Shown: positions 49,446-57,740 of the stretch, one piece after another
Layout of the letters: every line of letters starts with the position of its first letter
Numbering within the stretch: the first letter of the stretch is position 1
From: CALDTK01 sp965215215
GTDB taxonomy: Bacteria > Bacteroidota > Bacteroidia > Chitinophagales > Saprospiraceae
Length of the DNA stretch: 64,000 nt
NCBI GenBank assembly: GCA_965215215.1
Contig: OZ244043.1
Span: 124,001 to 188,000, forward strand
Direction: 5' to 3'
Notes under the pieces: model-generated
The model's database searches: none
What the model saw: the letters and a program-made list of their open reading frames with translations, nothing else
Told to the model about the DNA's origin: nothing
Program-made: the position numbers and the translations under genes

Positions 49446-50591
49446 GTGAAAACGCATACGTCCACCCGCCTCATGTTCCTCACGACGATCCTCCTTAGCC
49501 TCGGTCTCGCCGCCTGTCAAACCCCCGGCTCCGGTACCGCGGGCGGGGTCGTGGTCGCGGGCCAGATGAAGGAGGCGGCGGGCATGCAGGTGTACCTCGA
49601 TCGACTCAACGGACCGAACCAGGCCTCTCTGGTCATCGACAAAACCGACGTCGACGCGCAGGGCGCCTTCGAGCTGACGGAAGTCGAGAGCGTAGAACCG
49701 GGGATCTACCGCCTCCGGTTTGGCGCTCGAAAACTGCCCTTAATCTTCGGCGGGGACGAAGAGCGGATTGAGATCAACGGCTCGCTGGCGGGCCTCCAGA
49801 AGTACGAGTACGACGTGGTCGGCTCCGCCTCATCGGCGAGCTTCCAGGGGTTGCTCGAAAAGCTCGCGAGTCGCGCCTACCAGAGTGCGGACGTAGCTAA
49901 CTACATCGACACGGTGAGCAACGCCTACGCGGGCGTTTACGCCGCCGAGCTCGCCCTCGGCCCCAAGGGCGAACACCTCGACGCCCACAAACGCGCCCGC
50001 ACCCGCCTGGAGGAGCAGAACACGTCGAGTGCGTACCTGGCCGCGTACGCCGAGTACATCGACATCGTAGAAGCGCAGTACGCCGCGCAGCAGGCGCAGG
50101 AGCTGATCAAAGTGGGAGCCCAGGCACCAGACATCGAGCTGCCGAGTCCGACCGGAGATACGTACCGACTGAGCGACCTGAAGGGCAGTGTGGTCCTGCT
50201 CGACTTTTGGGCGAGTTGGTGCGGGCCGTGCCGGGTCGAGAACCCGAATGTGGTCAAGGTCTACAATAAGTACAAAGACCGGGGCTTCACGGTGTTTAGC
50301 GTGAGCCTCGACGGACTCGACTCGCGGATGCGACAGGCGATGCAATCGCAGGAGCAAATCGAGAAGCAGACCGAGGCGAGTAAAGATCGCTGGATCAGAG
50401 CCATCGAACAAGATCAGCTCAAGTGGCCCTACCACGTGAGCGACCTGAAAAAATGGGGCAGCATCGCCGCCAAGACGTACGGGGTTGGTGCGATACCACG
50501 GACCTTCCTCATCGATCGCGAGGGTACCATCGTGGCCCTGAATACGCGCGGGCGACTGGAGGAGGAACTGACCAAGTATTTGTATTTGTAG
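49446..50591 (+). CDS. TlpA-type disulfide reductase lipoprotein
   Basis: Envelope thiol-disulfide oxidoreductase of 381 residues starting at GTG. The lipoprotein signal ends LGLAACQ (cysteine near residue 24). Then comes a beta-rich DUF4369-like domain (about 35-130), a helical linker (about 135-215), and a thioredoxin domain with the redox motif FWASWCGPCRVENP near 257 and the cis-proline in GAIPRTFLIDREG near 352. The layout is typical of Bacteroidota TlpA/ResA-like proteins thought to reduce cytochrome c apoprotein or other periplasmic thiols. A helical insertion after the VSLDGLD segment is usual for this branch. 11 bases behind purL. Confidence 0.88.
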   Translation: MKTHTSTRLMFLTTILLSLGLAACQTPGSGTAGGVVVAGQMKEAAGMQVYLDRLNGPNQASLVIDKTDVDAQGAFELTEVESVEPGIYRLRFGARKLPLIFGGDEERIEINGSLAGLQKYEYDVVGSASSASFQGLLEKLASRAYQSADVANYIDTVSNAYAGVYAAELALGPKGEHLDAHKRARTRLEEQNTSSAYLAAYAEYIDIVEAQYAAQQAQELIKVGAQAPDIELPSPTGDTYRLSDLKGSVVLLDFWASWCGPCRVENPNVVKVYNKYKDRGFTVFSVSLDGLDSRMRQAMQSQEQIEKQTEASKDRWIRAIEQDQLKWPYHVSDLKKWGSIAAKTYGVGAIPRTFLIDREGTIVALNTRGRLEEELTKYLYL

Positions 50592-50610
50592 CCTTCTAAC
50601 GTGCGTGTAG

Positions 50611-50649
50611 AAACCCTTCTAATCCGCGAGCCGCGAACTAAAAGGGTTT
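50611..50649. terminator. Possible terminator hairpin after the TlpA-type gene
   Basis: An 8-bp inverted repeat, AAACCCTT at 50611-50618 and AAGGGTTT at 50642-50649, with a 23-base loop, lies 20 bases after the stop. No T-run follows in either direction, so termination is uncertain. Confidence 0.35.
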
Positions 50650-50667
50650 ACTTACATTAAAACTCGC

Positions 50668-50925
50668 CTAGTAATTTGCATCTGCATAATTACGCGCGGC
50701 TCTCGCGTTGATCGCGCCGTAGCCATGCCTGGTAGTTTTGGACGATTCGCCTCTTTTAGCGGGGAAGTAAGCCGTTCGCGCCAACGATGTTCGAACTTGA
50801 GCATTGGTGAGCGATGGCTTATAAGACCAAAGTAGGGCCGCCGCCTCCTCCTTCTTACAGGAAGTAATTGTTACTTCGGCACCGATAGTTACCGCATAGA
50901 GTAGCTGATACTTCATGGATTTCAT
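50668..50925 (-). pseudogene. Internally deleted subtilase: lipoprotein signal fused to peptidase tail
   Basis: An 85-residue frame built from two unrelated-looking halves. Residues 1-27 are a lipoprotein signal ending TITSCKKEE, typical of Bacteroidota lipoproteins. The sequence then joins directly to AAALLWSYKPSLTNAQVR and HGYGAINARAARNYA, the closing helix and C-terminus of S8 subtilisin-like proteases (normally preceded by the catalytic serine in GTSM). All catalytic residues are gone. The simplest reading is a secreted subtilase gene that lost its central part by an in-frame deletion; the join lies near 50845. The short product could be made and exported, but cannot be a protease. Confidence 0.68.
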
Positions 50926-51395
50926 GAGTTAGTGAAGTGACAAGATTAGCGAGGCAGGTAAACTCTACCTGCAATCCGTCGGTAAGACATCGCCGCAGTA
51001 CGATTCGCTGCGTGTCGGCTTAAAAAATTTCGGAAGCTAAAACTTGATGTTTCGACACGATTAACTATACGACGCTTCGCAGTGGGTGCTTACGACGACC
51101 TTACCGGTTGCATACGACTCCCTCCGGGAGGAGAGTACGTTCGACCTTCTTAAATCCTAGCTCGTAATCAGTCCCGCTCGACTAAGAGCCTATCTGGAAA
51201 CTCGCGATCTGGCGAAATCGCAGCCGATTTGGGGCCCATCGAGGAAGAAAACGTAGGGATGGCAGCGCTACCACGAGGCTTTCAGCCGATGGAGAGTCCC
51301 AGAGCAACCGGTTTTCAGCCGATCGGCAAGTTCTCGGACAGGCGCTCAGGTGTATAGTCGCAGTGCAGAGCTGACGCGTTATAAGGGTAGGACAC
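50926..51395. other. Gene-poor region with a possible decayed inverted-repeat element
   Basis: About 470 bases without coding character and of lower GC than the surroundings. At 51186-51347 the ends form an imperfect inverted repeat (GAGCCTATCTGGAAAC and, on the other strand, GAGCGCCTGTCCGAGAAC), and the octamer CAGCCGAT occurs three times between them. It may be a decayed MITE; no convincing target duplication is present. Confidence 0.35.
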
Positions 51396-52166
51396 CTAAG
51401 CTGGACTGTCCCAGGAGGCGAGTAAGATGCCCCCGGCCACCGCGACGTTCAGGCTCTCGGTCGGGACTGAGTCCCGCGACGGTATGGTCACTACTATACT
51501 TGCTACGGCGCGGACGCCGGCGGACGGTCCGTGCGATTCACTCCCTAAAACGAGTACTCCCCGCTCAGGCCACACCACCGAGTCGTACGATTCTCCCGCT
51601 AAATCCGATAACAAGACCACGTGCTCGGGGAGGTGCTCCCGCAGATCCGTCGCGGCTACCACCCCCAATCGCAAACGAAACAGGCTCCCGCGTGCTGCCG
51701 CCACTACTTTCGGGTTGTACCACTCCACCGACCCCGGCGCGGCGAGTACCGCCTCCACCCCGAACCATTCCGCGGTTCTGAGGAGCGTACCCGCATTGCC
51801 CGGGTCCGCCACGCCGTCCAGGTACAACAGCCGCGCGTGCTGCGCGAAATCGTAACCGTCCGCGCTGGGTTCCCCGAATACCGCCACCACCCCGTGCGGC
51901 TGGCGCTGGGTGCTGAGTCGCCCGAGCTCTTTGTCTTCGATTATAAAAACGGGCTGACGGTCCAAGGCCCCGGCCACCGGCGGACCGTTTTGCCGCAAGG
52001 CGAACACGGCGGCCTCGGTGGCGTACACCCCCTCGGCGGACCAACCGCTTGCCAACGCCTCGGATACATTCACAATCCCTTCGACCAGGAATGCCTTATA
52101 CATTCGACGAAATTTGCGCTGGTGCAGCGCCCGGACGCGTTGTCGCTGGGCATTCGTAATCGGCAT
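51396..52166 (-). CDS. TrmH/SpoU-family RNA methyltransferase
   Basis: SPOUT-class 2'-O-ribose methyltransferase of rRNA or tRNA, 256 residues. An N-terminal substrate-binding part has RRMYKAFLVEGIVNVSEAL (residues 19-37). The C-terminal knotted SpoU domain has motif 1 LYLDGVADPGNAGTLLRTAE near 113-132, motif 2 GVLVLGSESHGPS near 207, and motif 3 IPSRDSVPTESLNVAVAGGI near 229-248. It diverges from tamL across 23 bases, a pairing I recall from other Bacteroidota. A -7-like box TAGGTTAG ends 5 bases upstream of the ATG. The modified nucleotide is not determinable. Confidence 0.9.
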   Translation of the reverse strand: MPITNAQRQRVRALHQRKFRRMYKAFLVEGIVNVSEALASGWSAEGVYATEAAVFALRQNGPPVAGALDRQPVFIIEDKELGRLSTQRQPHGVVAVFGEPSADGYDFAQHARLLYLDGVADPGNAGTLLRTAEWFGVEAVLAAPGSVEWYNPKVVAAARGSLFRLRLGVVAATDLREHLPEHVVLLSDLAGESYDSVVWPERGVLVLGSESHGPSAGVRAVASIVVTIPSRDSVPTESLNVAVAGGILLASWDSPA

Positions 52167-52171
52167 CCGCG

Positions 52172-52179
52172 CTAACCTA
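52172..52179 (-). promoter_or_regulatory. -7-like box before the SpoU methyltransferase gene
   Basis: TAGGTTAG, five of six fixed positions, ending 5 bases before the ATG at 52166. Confidence 0.35.
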
Positions 52180-52189
52180 CGTGCCCAGA

Positions 52190-54691
52190 ATGGTCCTTCC
52201 CCCGCCGAATCTCCTGGCCCTGCTCCTGTTGCTGGGTATCGTGGTCGGCGGGTGCAACACGTCGAAGTACCTCGGGGCCGACGAGTACGTCGTCCGCCAG
52301 AACCAGATCGAACTAGCGGAAGGCGGCGAGGTGCAGGACTGGCGCAGCATTCGGCTCGAGCTCGACAATCAGGTGGTCACCAAACCGAATGGGCGATTTT
52401 TCTTCGTGGCGCCGCGCGAATGGTTCTTCCTGCGCTTACGCGACGCGGCGGACACCTCCGATTTCCAGCGGTTCGTACGCCGGATCATCGCTGAACCGCC
52501 CGCTTTCTTAGATACGGCCGCCGTGAGCCAGAGCCGACTGCGGGTGCGCAACTTCATGCTGAACCGGGGCTACTTCGACGCGGAAGTCAATTCCTCGGTC
52601 GACACGTTTCGCAAACAGTTCGTGAAGGTCGATTTCGAGGTCACGCCGGGGAGGCCCTACACGCTCGATTCGATCGACTACCAAACCGCTAATCCGCAGA
52701 TCGCCGAGTTGTTGCAGGCTACCCGAAGCGAGCGCCTGCTCGATCCGGGGCAGCTGACCGACAGCCGGGTGTACGATCGGGAGGTGGGTCGGATCGTCAC
52801 GTTGCTTCGCGACAACGGCTTCGCCGGATTCTACGCCAACAGCATCAGCCCGCTGGAAGCCGACAGCAGCGGGCACAGCGTTCGGGCCGCGCTCAAGGTG
52901 CTGCCCCCCGGCCCCGGCGAAATCCACCAGAAATACCGCATCGGCCGGATCACGGTGTTTCCGGACAACGATCCGCTGTCCACGGTCACCACGGTAGGTT
53001 ACGATACCACCTACGACGCGCTGCGCTTCATCTACCAGAGCGACGAGATCGACGTGGATCCCGACGCGCTGGCCGCGAACATCTTCATTCGACCCGGGGA
53101 GCTGTTTAACCAATCGGCCGTCACCAAGACGAACTTGGAGCTCAACAGCCTCGGGCTGTTTCGATTCGTGAGCCTCGAACAGGAGGTCAACCCCGATGAC
53201 TCACTGAGTATCGACTTCCTCATTCAGCTCGCTCCGGCTCCGCGCTGGACGATCGGTCAGGACGCCGACCTCACGATCACCGACCGGCCCGCTGGACCCG
53301 ACTCGAGGTTAAACCTCGTCGGCGGTCAGGTCTCCGGATCCATCGGCAACCGTAATTTGCTGAAAGGTGGCGAGCGACTCAATTTGTCGGCGGATGCCGG
53401 ACTCGAGTTTAACATACCCCAAATCGGTCGCGGGAACGGGCGGGCGCTCAACACCATCGAGCTCGGTACGCAGGCGCAGCTGCGCATCCCGATCTTCAAA
53501 GATTTCTTCGGCCTCTACTGGGGGCTCAATCAGCTGAGCTTGTTCGGGAAGGGAGAGGACTCGACGGGCTTCAACTTGGTCAACGACGGCTTCTACCAAT
53601 CGCTGCGCGAGCAGGGAACCACCCGCCTCAACCTCTCGGCCCGCTACACGCAGATCCTCAATTTCTACACCACGACCAACCTGTCGGGGGCGTTCGGCTA
53701 CGAGGTGAGTCTGAACTCACGCGATCGGTACGCGATCGACCACGTGGGTCTGGAGTACTTCACGGTGCGCAGCGACTCCCTCTTCCAGAGCATCCTGGAG
53801 CGAACGCCGTTCTTGCAGCGGAGCTTCGGCGATCAAGTCTTCTCCGGTTTTCTGCTGCGCCGTATCGCGCTCACGCACGCCTATCCGACGAAGGGCAGGA
53901 GAGGGGGAGCTAGCGTGCTGCTCGACCTCGAACAGAGCGGTGCCGAGGTGCTGCTGATCAACCAAATCCGTAACGCGGCTACGGACAAGACCTCGGTGTT
54001 TGCCATCGGCAACGATCTCGACTACGCCCGTTACCTGCGGGCCTCCCTGAGCACAGCGTATCAGCGGCCCGTCGGGGTGCGTTCGGCCGTAGCGGCACGC
54101 CTGCTCGTGGGTTCCGCCGTTACCTTCGGTTTCGCCGACCTCGAGCGGGACGTACCCTACGTCAGGCAGTTTTTCGGGGGGGGCTCGCAGAGCATGCGCG
54201 GTTGGCGTGCCCGCTCACTCGGGCCGGGGAGCTACCGCGACGAGCTCGGGCTCTCCGACACGATCGACGTGGCGAAGTACCAACAGGCCGACTTTCAGCT
54301 CGAGGCCAATTTCGAGTACCGAACTTTCCTAACCAACATCAGTACCGTCCGCCTCGACGGCGCCCTGTTCTTCGACGTAGGCAACATCTGGACGCTGAAG
54401 GAGGATACGTCCCGCCCCGGTTCGCAGTTTCGCCTTTCGGCAAAACGGGGCAGCGCCGGCCAGGTGATCAACGACGCATTCTACAGGCAGCTGGCCGTGA
54501 GCAGCGGTGTGGGATTGCGACTCGACATCGGCTACGCGCTGCTTCGCTTGGACTTGGGTGTAAAGCTGCGTAACCCCTACCCCATAGGCCGGGAGGGGGA
54601 ACCGGCTTCGTACTGGCCGCGCAACTTCACCGACGACGCCAAATCGCTTAAGCGATTGGAGGCTCAGATAGGTCTGGGCTACCCGTTTTAG
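52190..54691 (+). CDS. tamL: BamA/TamA-family outer-membrane lipoprotein (TamL-like)
   Basis: Outer-membrane Omp85-family protein of 833 residues, linked in this phylum to the TamB-type translocation and assembly system. It has a lipoprotein signal (IVVGGC, Cys22), the unusual feature of TamL. POTRA domains occupy about residues 35-390, including RNFMLNRGYFDAEVNSS and the VDFEVTPGRPYTLDSIDY repeats, and a 16-strand barrel follows. GGGSQSMRGWRARSLGPG near residue 665 is the equivalent of the VRGF/Y motif of loop 6; the chain ends in a terminal aromatic (GLGYPF), the barrel-assembly signal. A GTG three codons upstream is an alternative start. The stop overlaps the convergent nth stop by 3 bases. 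Confidence 0.9.
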   Translation: MVLPPPNLLALLLLLGIVVGGCNTSKYLGADEYVVRQNQIELAEGGEVQDWRSIRLELDNQVVTKPNGRFFFVAPREWFFLRLRDAADTSDFQRFVRRIIAEPPAFLDTAAVSQSRLRVRNFMLNRGYFDAEVNSSVDTFRKQFVKVDFEVTPGRPYTLDSIDYQTANPQIAELLQATRSERLLDPGQLTDSRVYDREVGRIVTLLRDNGFAGFYANSISPLEADSSGHSVRAALKVLPPGPGEIHQKYRIGRITVFPDNDPLSTVTTVGYDTTYDALRFIYQSDEIDVDPDALAANIFIRPGELFNQSAVTKTNLELNSLGLFRFVSLEQEVNPDDSLSIDFLIQLAPAPRWTIGQDADLTITDRPAGPDSRLNLVGGQVSGSIGNRNLLKGGERLNLSADAGLEFNIPQIGRGNGRALNTIELGTQAQLRIPIFKDFFGLYWGLNQLSLFGKGEDSTGFNLVNDGFYQSLREQGTTRLNLSARYTQILNFYTTTNLSGAFGYEVSLNSRDRYAIDHVGLEYFTVRSDSLFQSILERTPFLQRSFGDQVFSGFLLRRIALTHAYPTKGRRGGASVLLDLEQSGAEVLLINQIRNAATDKTSVFAIGNDLDYARYLRASLSTAYQRPVGVRSAVAARLLVGSAVTFGFADLERDVPYVRQFFGGGSQSMRGWRARSLGPGSYRDELGLSDTIDVAKYQQADFQLEANFEYRTFLTNISTVRLDGALFFDVGNIWTLKEDTSRPGSQFRLSAKRGSAGQVINDAFYRQLAVSSGVGLRLDIGYALLRLDLGVKLRNPYPIGREGEPASYWPRNFTDDAKSLKRLEAQIGLGYPF

Positions 54692-55335
54692 ACCGTGAGC
54701 AAACTTCGGCGACCGTAGGTTTTGCAAGCGTAGCAAACGTGGGGATCGTGCCCCCGGGCCGGGCAGTGCTCCCGCCCGTAAAAGATCATTTGGAGGTGAA
54801 GCTTGATCCAGAGCTCGCGCGGGAAAAGTCGCTTCAGATCGCGCTCCGTCTGTACGACGTTCTTACCGTTGGACAGCCCCCAACGGTAGGCCAGGCGGTG
54901 GATGTGGGTATCGATCGCGAAAGCCGGCTCGCCGAAGGCCTGACTCATGACCACGGACGCCGTCTTGTGGCCGACCCCCGGGAGTGTTTCCAGGGCGGCC
55001 ATGTCGCGCGGCACCGCCCCGCCGTAGCGCTCTACGAGGATTTGCGAAAGCGCCCGGATCGCCACGCTCTTACGCGGGGCCAGCCCACAGGGTCGGATGA
55101 TCGCGCGGATATCCTCCACGCGCTGTACGGCCATGCGCTCCGGTGTGTCGGCCAGCGCAAACAGGGCGGGCGTGACTTGGTTTACGCGCACGTCGGTGCA
55201 CTGCGCCGAGAGCACCACGGCGACCAGGAGGGTATAGGGGTCCTGGTGCGCGAGCGGGACGGGGACCTCCGGGTAGAGCTCCTCGAGCAAGGCGATGAGG
55301 CCCGCGACTTTCTCTCTTTTGCTAACTCTCGCCAC
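54688..55335 (-). CDS. nth: Endonuclease III
   Basis: Base-excision-repair glycosylase/AP lyase for oxidised pyrimidines, 215 residues from a GTG start. The helix-hairpin-helix LPGVGHKTASVV carries the catalytic lysine, and AFAIDTHIHRL the catalytic aspartate. The C-terminal iron-sulfur region is atypical: it reads CPARGHDPHVCYACKTYG, giving C-x9-C-x2-C instead of C-x6-C-x2-C-x5-C, and the fourth cysteine is absent. The [4Fe-4S] cluster may therefore be missing or bound differently. The gene shares its last bases with tamL on the other strand. A 207-base spacer separates it from purC. Confidence 0.88.
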   Translation of the reverse strand: MARVSKREKVAGLIALLEELYPEVPVPLAHQDPYTLLVAVVLSAQCTDVRVNQVTPALFALADTPERMAVQRVEDIRAIIRPCGLAPRKSVAIRALSQILVERYGGAVPRDMAALETLPGVGHKTASVVMSQAFGEPAFAIDTHIHRLAYRWGLSNGKNVVQTERDLKRLFPRELWIKLHLQMIFYGREHCPARGHDPHVCYACKTYGRRSLLTV

Positions 55336-55542
55336 GCGGTCAAGCTTCTCGGATAGCTCTAATCTCGCGCGTGCGCGCTGCTGTTAACTCGAGGTTACCG
55401 CCCGCGCGGAAGCGCTCACGCAAGTAAGCGCGTGCCTCCCGAAAGGTTCTAGCCCCCCTTTCGTGAAATAACCCGCCACTACCGTCGGGGGGGGGGAAGC
55501 GGGCCTCATCGATGGCCTCGCCGCCGAACCAACCGAGGGTAA

Positions 55543-56484
55543 CTACCGTGAGTGTTGTTTGCCCAGGAAAGTACGGAGGGCAGCGTCGAGCGCTCCGGTG
55601 TTCGCTTCCGGGGTCGTTAGGGGTCGGCCGAGCAGGCGAGCGTACAGGTCGAGGTAGCGTTCGGATACCGTGCTCACGAAGGTACCGGGCATCTCGGGCA
55701 CCGTTTGGCCCGCGAGTCCTCGGAAGCCCTGCCCCATCAGCCACTCCCGCACGAACTCCTTGCTGAGCTGCCGTTGGGGCTCCCCCGCCGCCTGTCGCCG
55801 TTCGTAGCCTTCGGCCACGTAGTACCTACTCGAATCCGGGGTGTGCACCTCGTCGATGAGGTAGACCTTGCCCTCGTAAAATCCGAACTCGTACTTGGTG
55901 TCCACGAGTAACAGCCCGCTCTCGGCCGCCATTTCCGTTCCTCTGGCGAAGAGCCTCCGTGTGTAGTCTTCGAGCAGGGTGTACGTACCGAGCTCCACGA
56001 GGCCCCGGCTCAGAATATCCTCGCGCGAGATGTCCTCGTCGTGCCCTCCCTCGGCCTTGGTGGCCGGCGTAATGATCGGGGTCGGGAGGCGGTCCGCCTC
56101 CCGCAAGTTTTCCGGGAGGGCAACCCCGCAGAGCGTGCGCGCGCCGCCGTCGTAGGTCCGCCAGGCGTGGCCGGCCAAGTAACCGCGGATCACCATCTCG
56201 ATGCGGATCGGTACGCAGGCCTTCCCGTAGGCTACGTTGGGGTGGGGCACCGCCTCGAGCCAGTTGGGTACGATGTCGCGCGTCGCTTCCAGGAAGTGGG
56301 TGGCGACGCCGTTGAGCACGGCGCCTTTGTGCGGGATCGCTCGCGGCAAAACGTGGTCGAAGGCGGAGATGCGGTCGGTGGCAACCAGGGCCACTTTGTC
56401 GCCGAGGGTGTACACGTCGCGGACCTTGCCGTGGTAGACGTCCGTTTGCCCGGGCAAATCGAAATCGGTGCGGTCTATGGCCAT
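55543..56484 (-). CDS. purC: Phosphoribosylaminoimidazole-succinocarboxamide synthase
   Basis: SAICAR synthase of purine biosynthesis, 313 residues, the size of the longer bacterial and yeast-like forms. The ATP-binding start is DVYHGKVRDVYTLGDKVAL; then DRISAFDHVLPRAIPHKG near residue 38, and DEVHTPDSSRYY near 207, the substrate-binding signature. The box TACATTGG ends 7 bases before the ATG, so it may have its own promoter even though it follows a gene on the same strand by 35 bases. Followed by a spacer and nth. Confidence 0.94.
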   Translation of the reverse strand: MAIDRTDFDLPGQTDVYHGKVRDVYTLGDKVALVATDRISAFDHVLPRAIPHKGAVLNGVATHFLEATRDIVPNWLEAVPHPNVAYGKACVPIRIEMVIRGYLAGHAWRTYDGGARTLCGVALPENLREADRLPTPIITPATKAEGGHDEDISREDILSRGLVELGTYTLLEDYTRRLFARGTEMAAESGLLLVDTKYEFGFYEGKVYLIDEVHTPDSSRYYVAEGYERRQAAGEPQRQLSKEFVREWLMGQGFRGLAGQTVPEMPGTFVSTVSERYLDLYARLLGRPLTTPEANTGALDAALRTFLGKQHSR

Positions 56485-56491
56485 GCGGCCG

Positions 56492-56499
56492 CCAATGTA
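56492..56499 (-). promoter_or_regulatory. -7-like box before purC
   Basis: TACATTGG, five of six fixed positions, ending 7 bases before the ATG at 56484. Confidence 0.4.
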
Positions 56500-56519
56500 G
56501 GTGCCCGATCGGAGCGATC

Positions 56520-56936
56520 TTACATATACTTCGTCGAATTACGGTCGACGAGGATATCGCGCAGTTCGGACAGCATCCGGTACTGTTCCGGCAGGAGGCG
56601 TTTGGCCGCTACTTTGAGGCCGACGAAAGTGCCCTCCTGGTGCTGGGGTACCTCCAGGATCGAATCCCGGAGTCGGCGGGCGTCTTCGAGCAGCAGCCCC
56701 TTGAGCGAGGGGATATCGTGGTAGTCGCCCTCGATAGCGTACCCGCGGGCTTCGGTCGCGGCGCCCTCCACGGGTTCGAGCGCGATCACGTCGTCCTGAT
56801 CGAGGGAGCTCCGGCGGTCGGCGTCGGTTTCCGGGAGCTCGTAGGTATCGTCTTCGAGGTTGTCGTGCACGAAGATCTCTAGGCCACGCTCACGAACACG
56901 GTAGACGACGAGGTGAAGTTTCTGACGTATTCCCAT
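56520..56936 (-). CDS. Hypothetical protein with a Nudix-fold-like N-terminus
   Basis: A 138-residue soluble protein from ATG 56936. The first 60 residues (KLHLVVYRVRERGLEIFV, then YELPE) resemble the opening strands of a Nudix fold, but the GX5EX7REUXEEXGU box is absent, so hydrolase activity is unlikely. The second half is helical (LLLEDARRLRDSILEV, LPEQYRMLSELRDILVDR). Between the 226-residue membrane-linked gene (39 bases) and purC (35 bases), same strand. I recognise no named family with confidence. Confidence 0.65.
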   Translation of the reverse strand: MGIRQKLHLVVYRVRERGLEIFVHDNLEDDTYELPETDADRRSSLDQDDVIALEPVEGAATEARGYAIEGDYHDIPSLKGLLLEDARRLRDSILEVPQHQEGTFVGLKVAAKRLLPEQYRMLSELRDILVDRNSTKYM

Positions 56937-56975
56937 GAGCGGTCGGACTAAGAGGTCGGCAATATGCAACGGCGC

Positions 56976-57656
56976 CTAGGCATCGGAGTTCTGGTTCAGC
57001 AAAAAATAGGCCGTCATTGCCTCTAAAAGTCGCCTGTCGTCATCTTGCTGTAGATCGACGAGGGCGTAGGCGCGGGGCACTACCTGCCGACTCACCCCGG
57101 GACGCACGAGGATCGCGAGCGTGCGCTCCCCGCGGTCGAGGTGCACGGTGCGCTCGTCGCGCTGCGGCACGAGGGCCGCGGTTACCGCGGCCCCGTTCAC
57201 CGCGTGGAGTGCGTCGCGGTAGATGGATCCGGCCGGACCTCCGTCGATGGTGAGGAAGGTGCGCTCCCCGCGTTGACGGAAGACGTACTCCCGGTCGACG
57301 GTCTGTACGAGCGTCATCGACTGGGCCTCCTTCGCGCGGGGGTACTCCTGCCGCACGTACGCCGCTACGTTCTCCCCGTAAATCGTTTGCAGGAATCCGA
57401 CCTTGCGGTTACGCGCCTTGAGCAGCTTTCGATCCTCGCTCGGCGCGAGCGCCAGTAGATCGAGCTCAGCGGGCTTGAGGCGAACCAACGCCCGGCGCAC
57501 TTCCACGAGCTTCGAGCGCCACTCCTCCAGGGTGCGTTGCAGTCCTTTCTCCTTCGGGACGCCGCCCGTAAATACGCCGTGAAGCTTGTTGGTGGTCGCG
57601 GTCGCCAAACCGGCGATTACACTCACCACTGCCACCATCGCGATCACTGAACCCAT
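56976..57656 (-). CDS. Hypothetical protein with an N-terminal membrane anchor
   Basis: A 226-residue protein with one hydrophobic N-terminal segment (SVIAMVAVVSVIAGLATA, residues 3-20), probably an anchor since no cleavage site is obvious. A charged helical segment follows (about 36-80), then an alpha/beta part without recognisable motifs (FLTIDGGPAGSIYRDALHAV, TLAILVRPGVSRQVVP). No family recognised. It lies 84 bases downstream of rpoD and 39 upstream of the Nudix-like gene, all on the same strand, so transcription from rpoD may continue through it. Confidence 0.68.
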   Translation of the reverse strand: MGSVIAMVAVVSVIAGLATATTNKLHGVFTGGVPKEKGLQRTLEEWRSKLVEVRRALVRLKPAELDLLALAPSEDRKLLKARNRKVGFLQTIYGENVAAYVRQEYPRAKEAQSMTLVQTVDREYVFRQRGERTFLTIDGGPAGSIYRDALHAVNGAAVTAALVPQRDERTVHLDRGERTLAILVRPGVSRQVVPRAYALVDLQQDDDRRLLEAMTAYFLLNQNSDA

Positions 57657-57740
57657 ACGCGCGAAGGTACCAAATACGTAGCGGGTGGTGCACGGGCGTT
57701 CGGCGGCCGCGGCGGCCTTTTGGTCGAAAGCCGGTCGCGG

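Noticed and set aside
55340..55560. Minus-strand frame between nth and purC (WFGGEAIDEARF and ARTFREARAYLRERF) with coding-like composition
   Set aside because: No ATG, GTG or TTG is available before the frame enters purC out of register, and I recognise no family; it may be a gene remnant but evidence is too thin.
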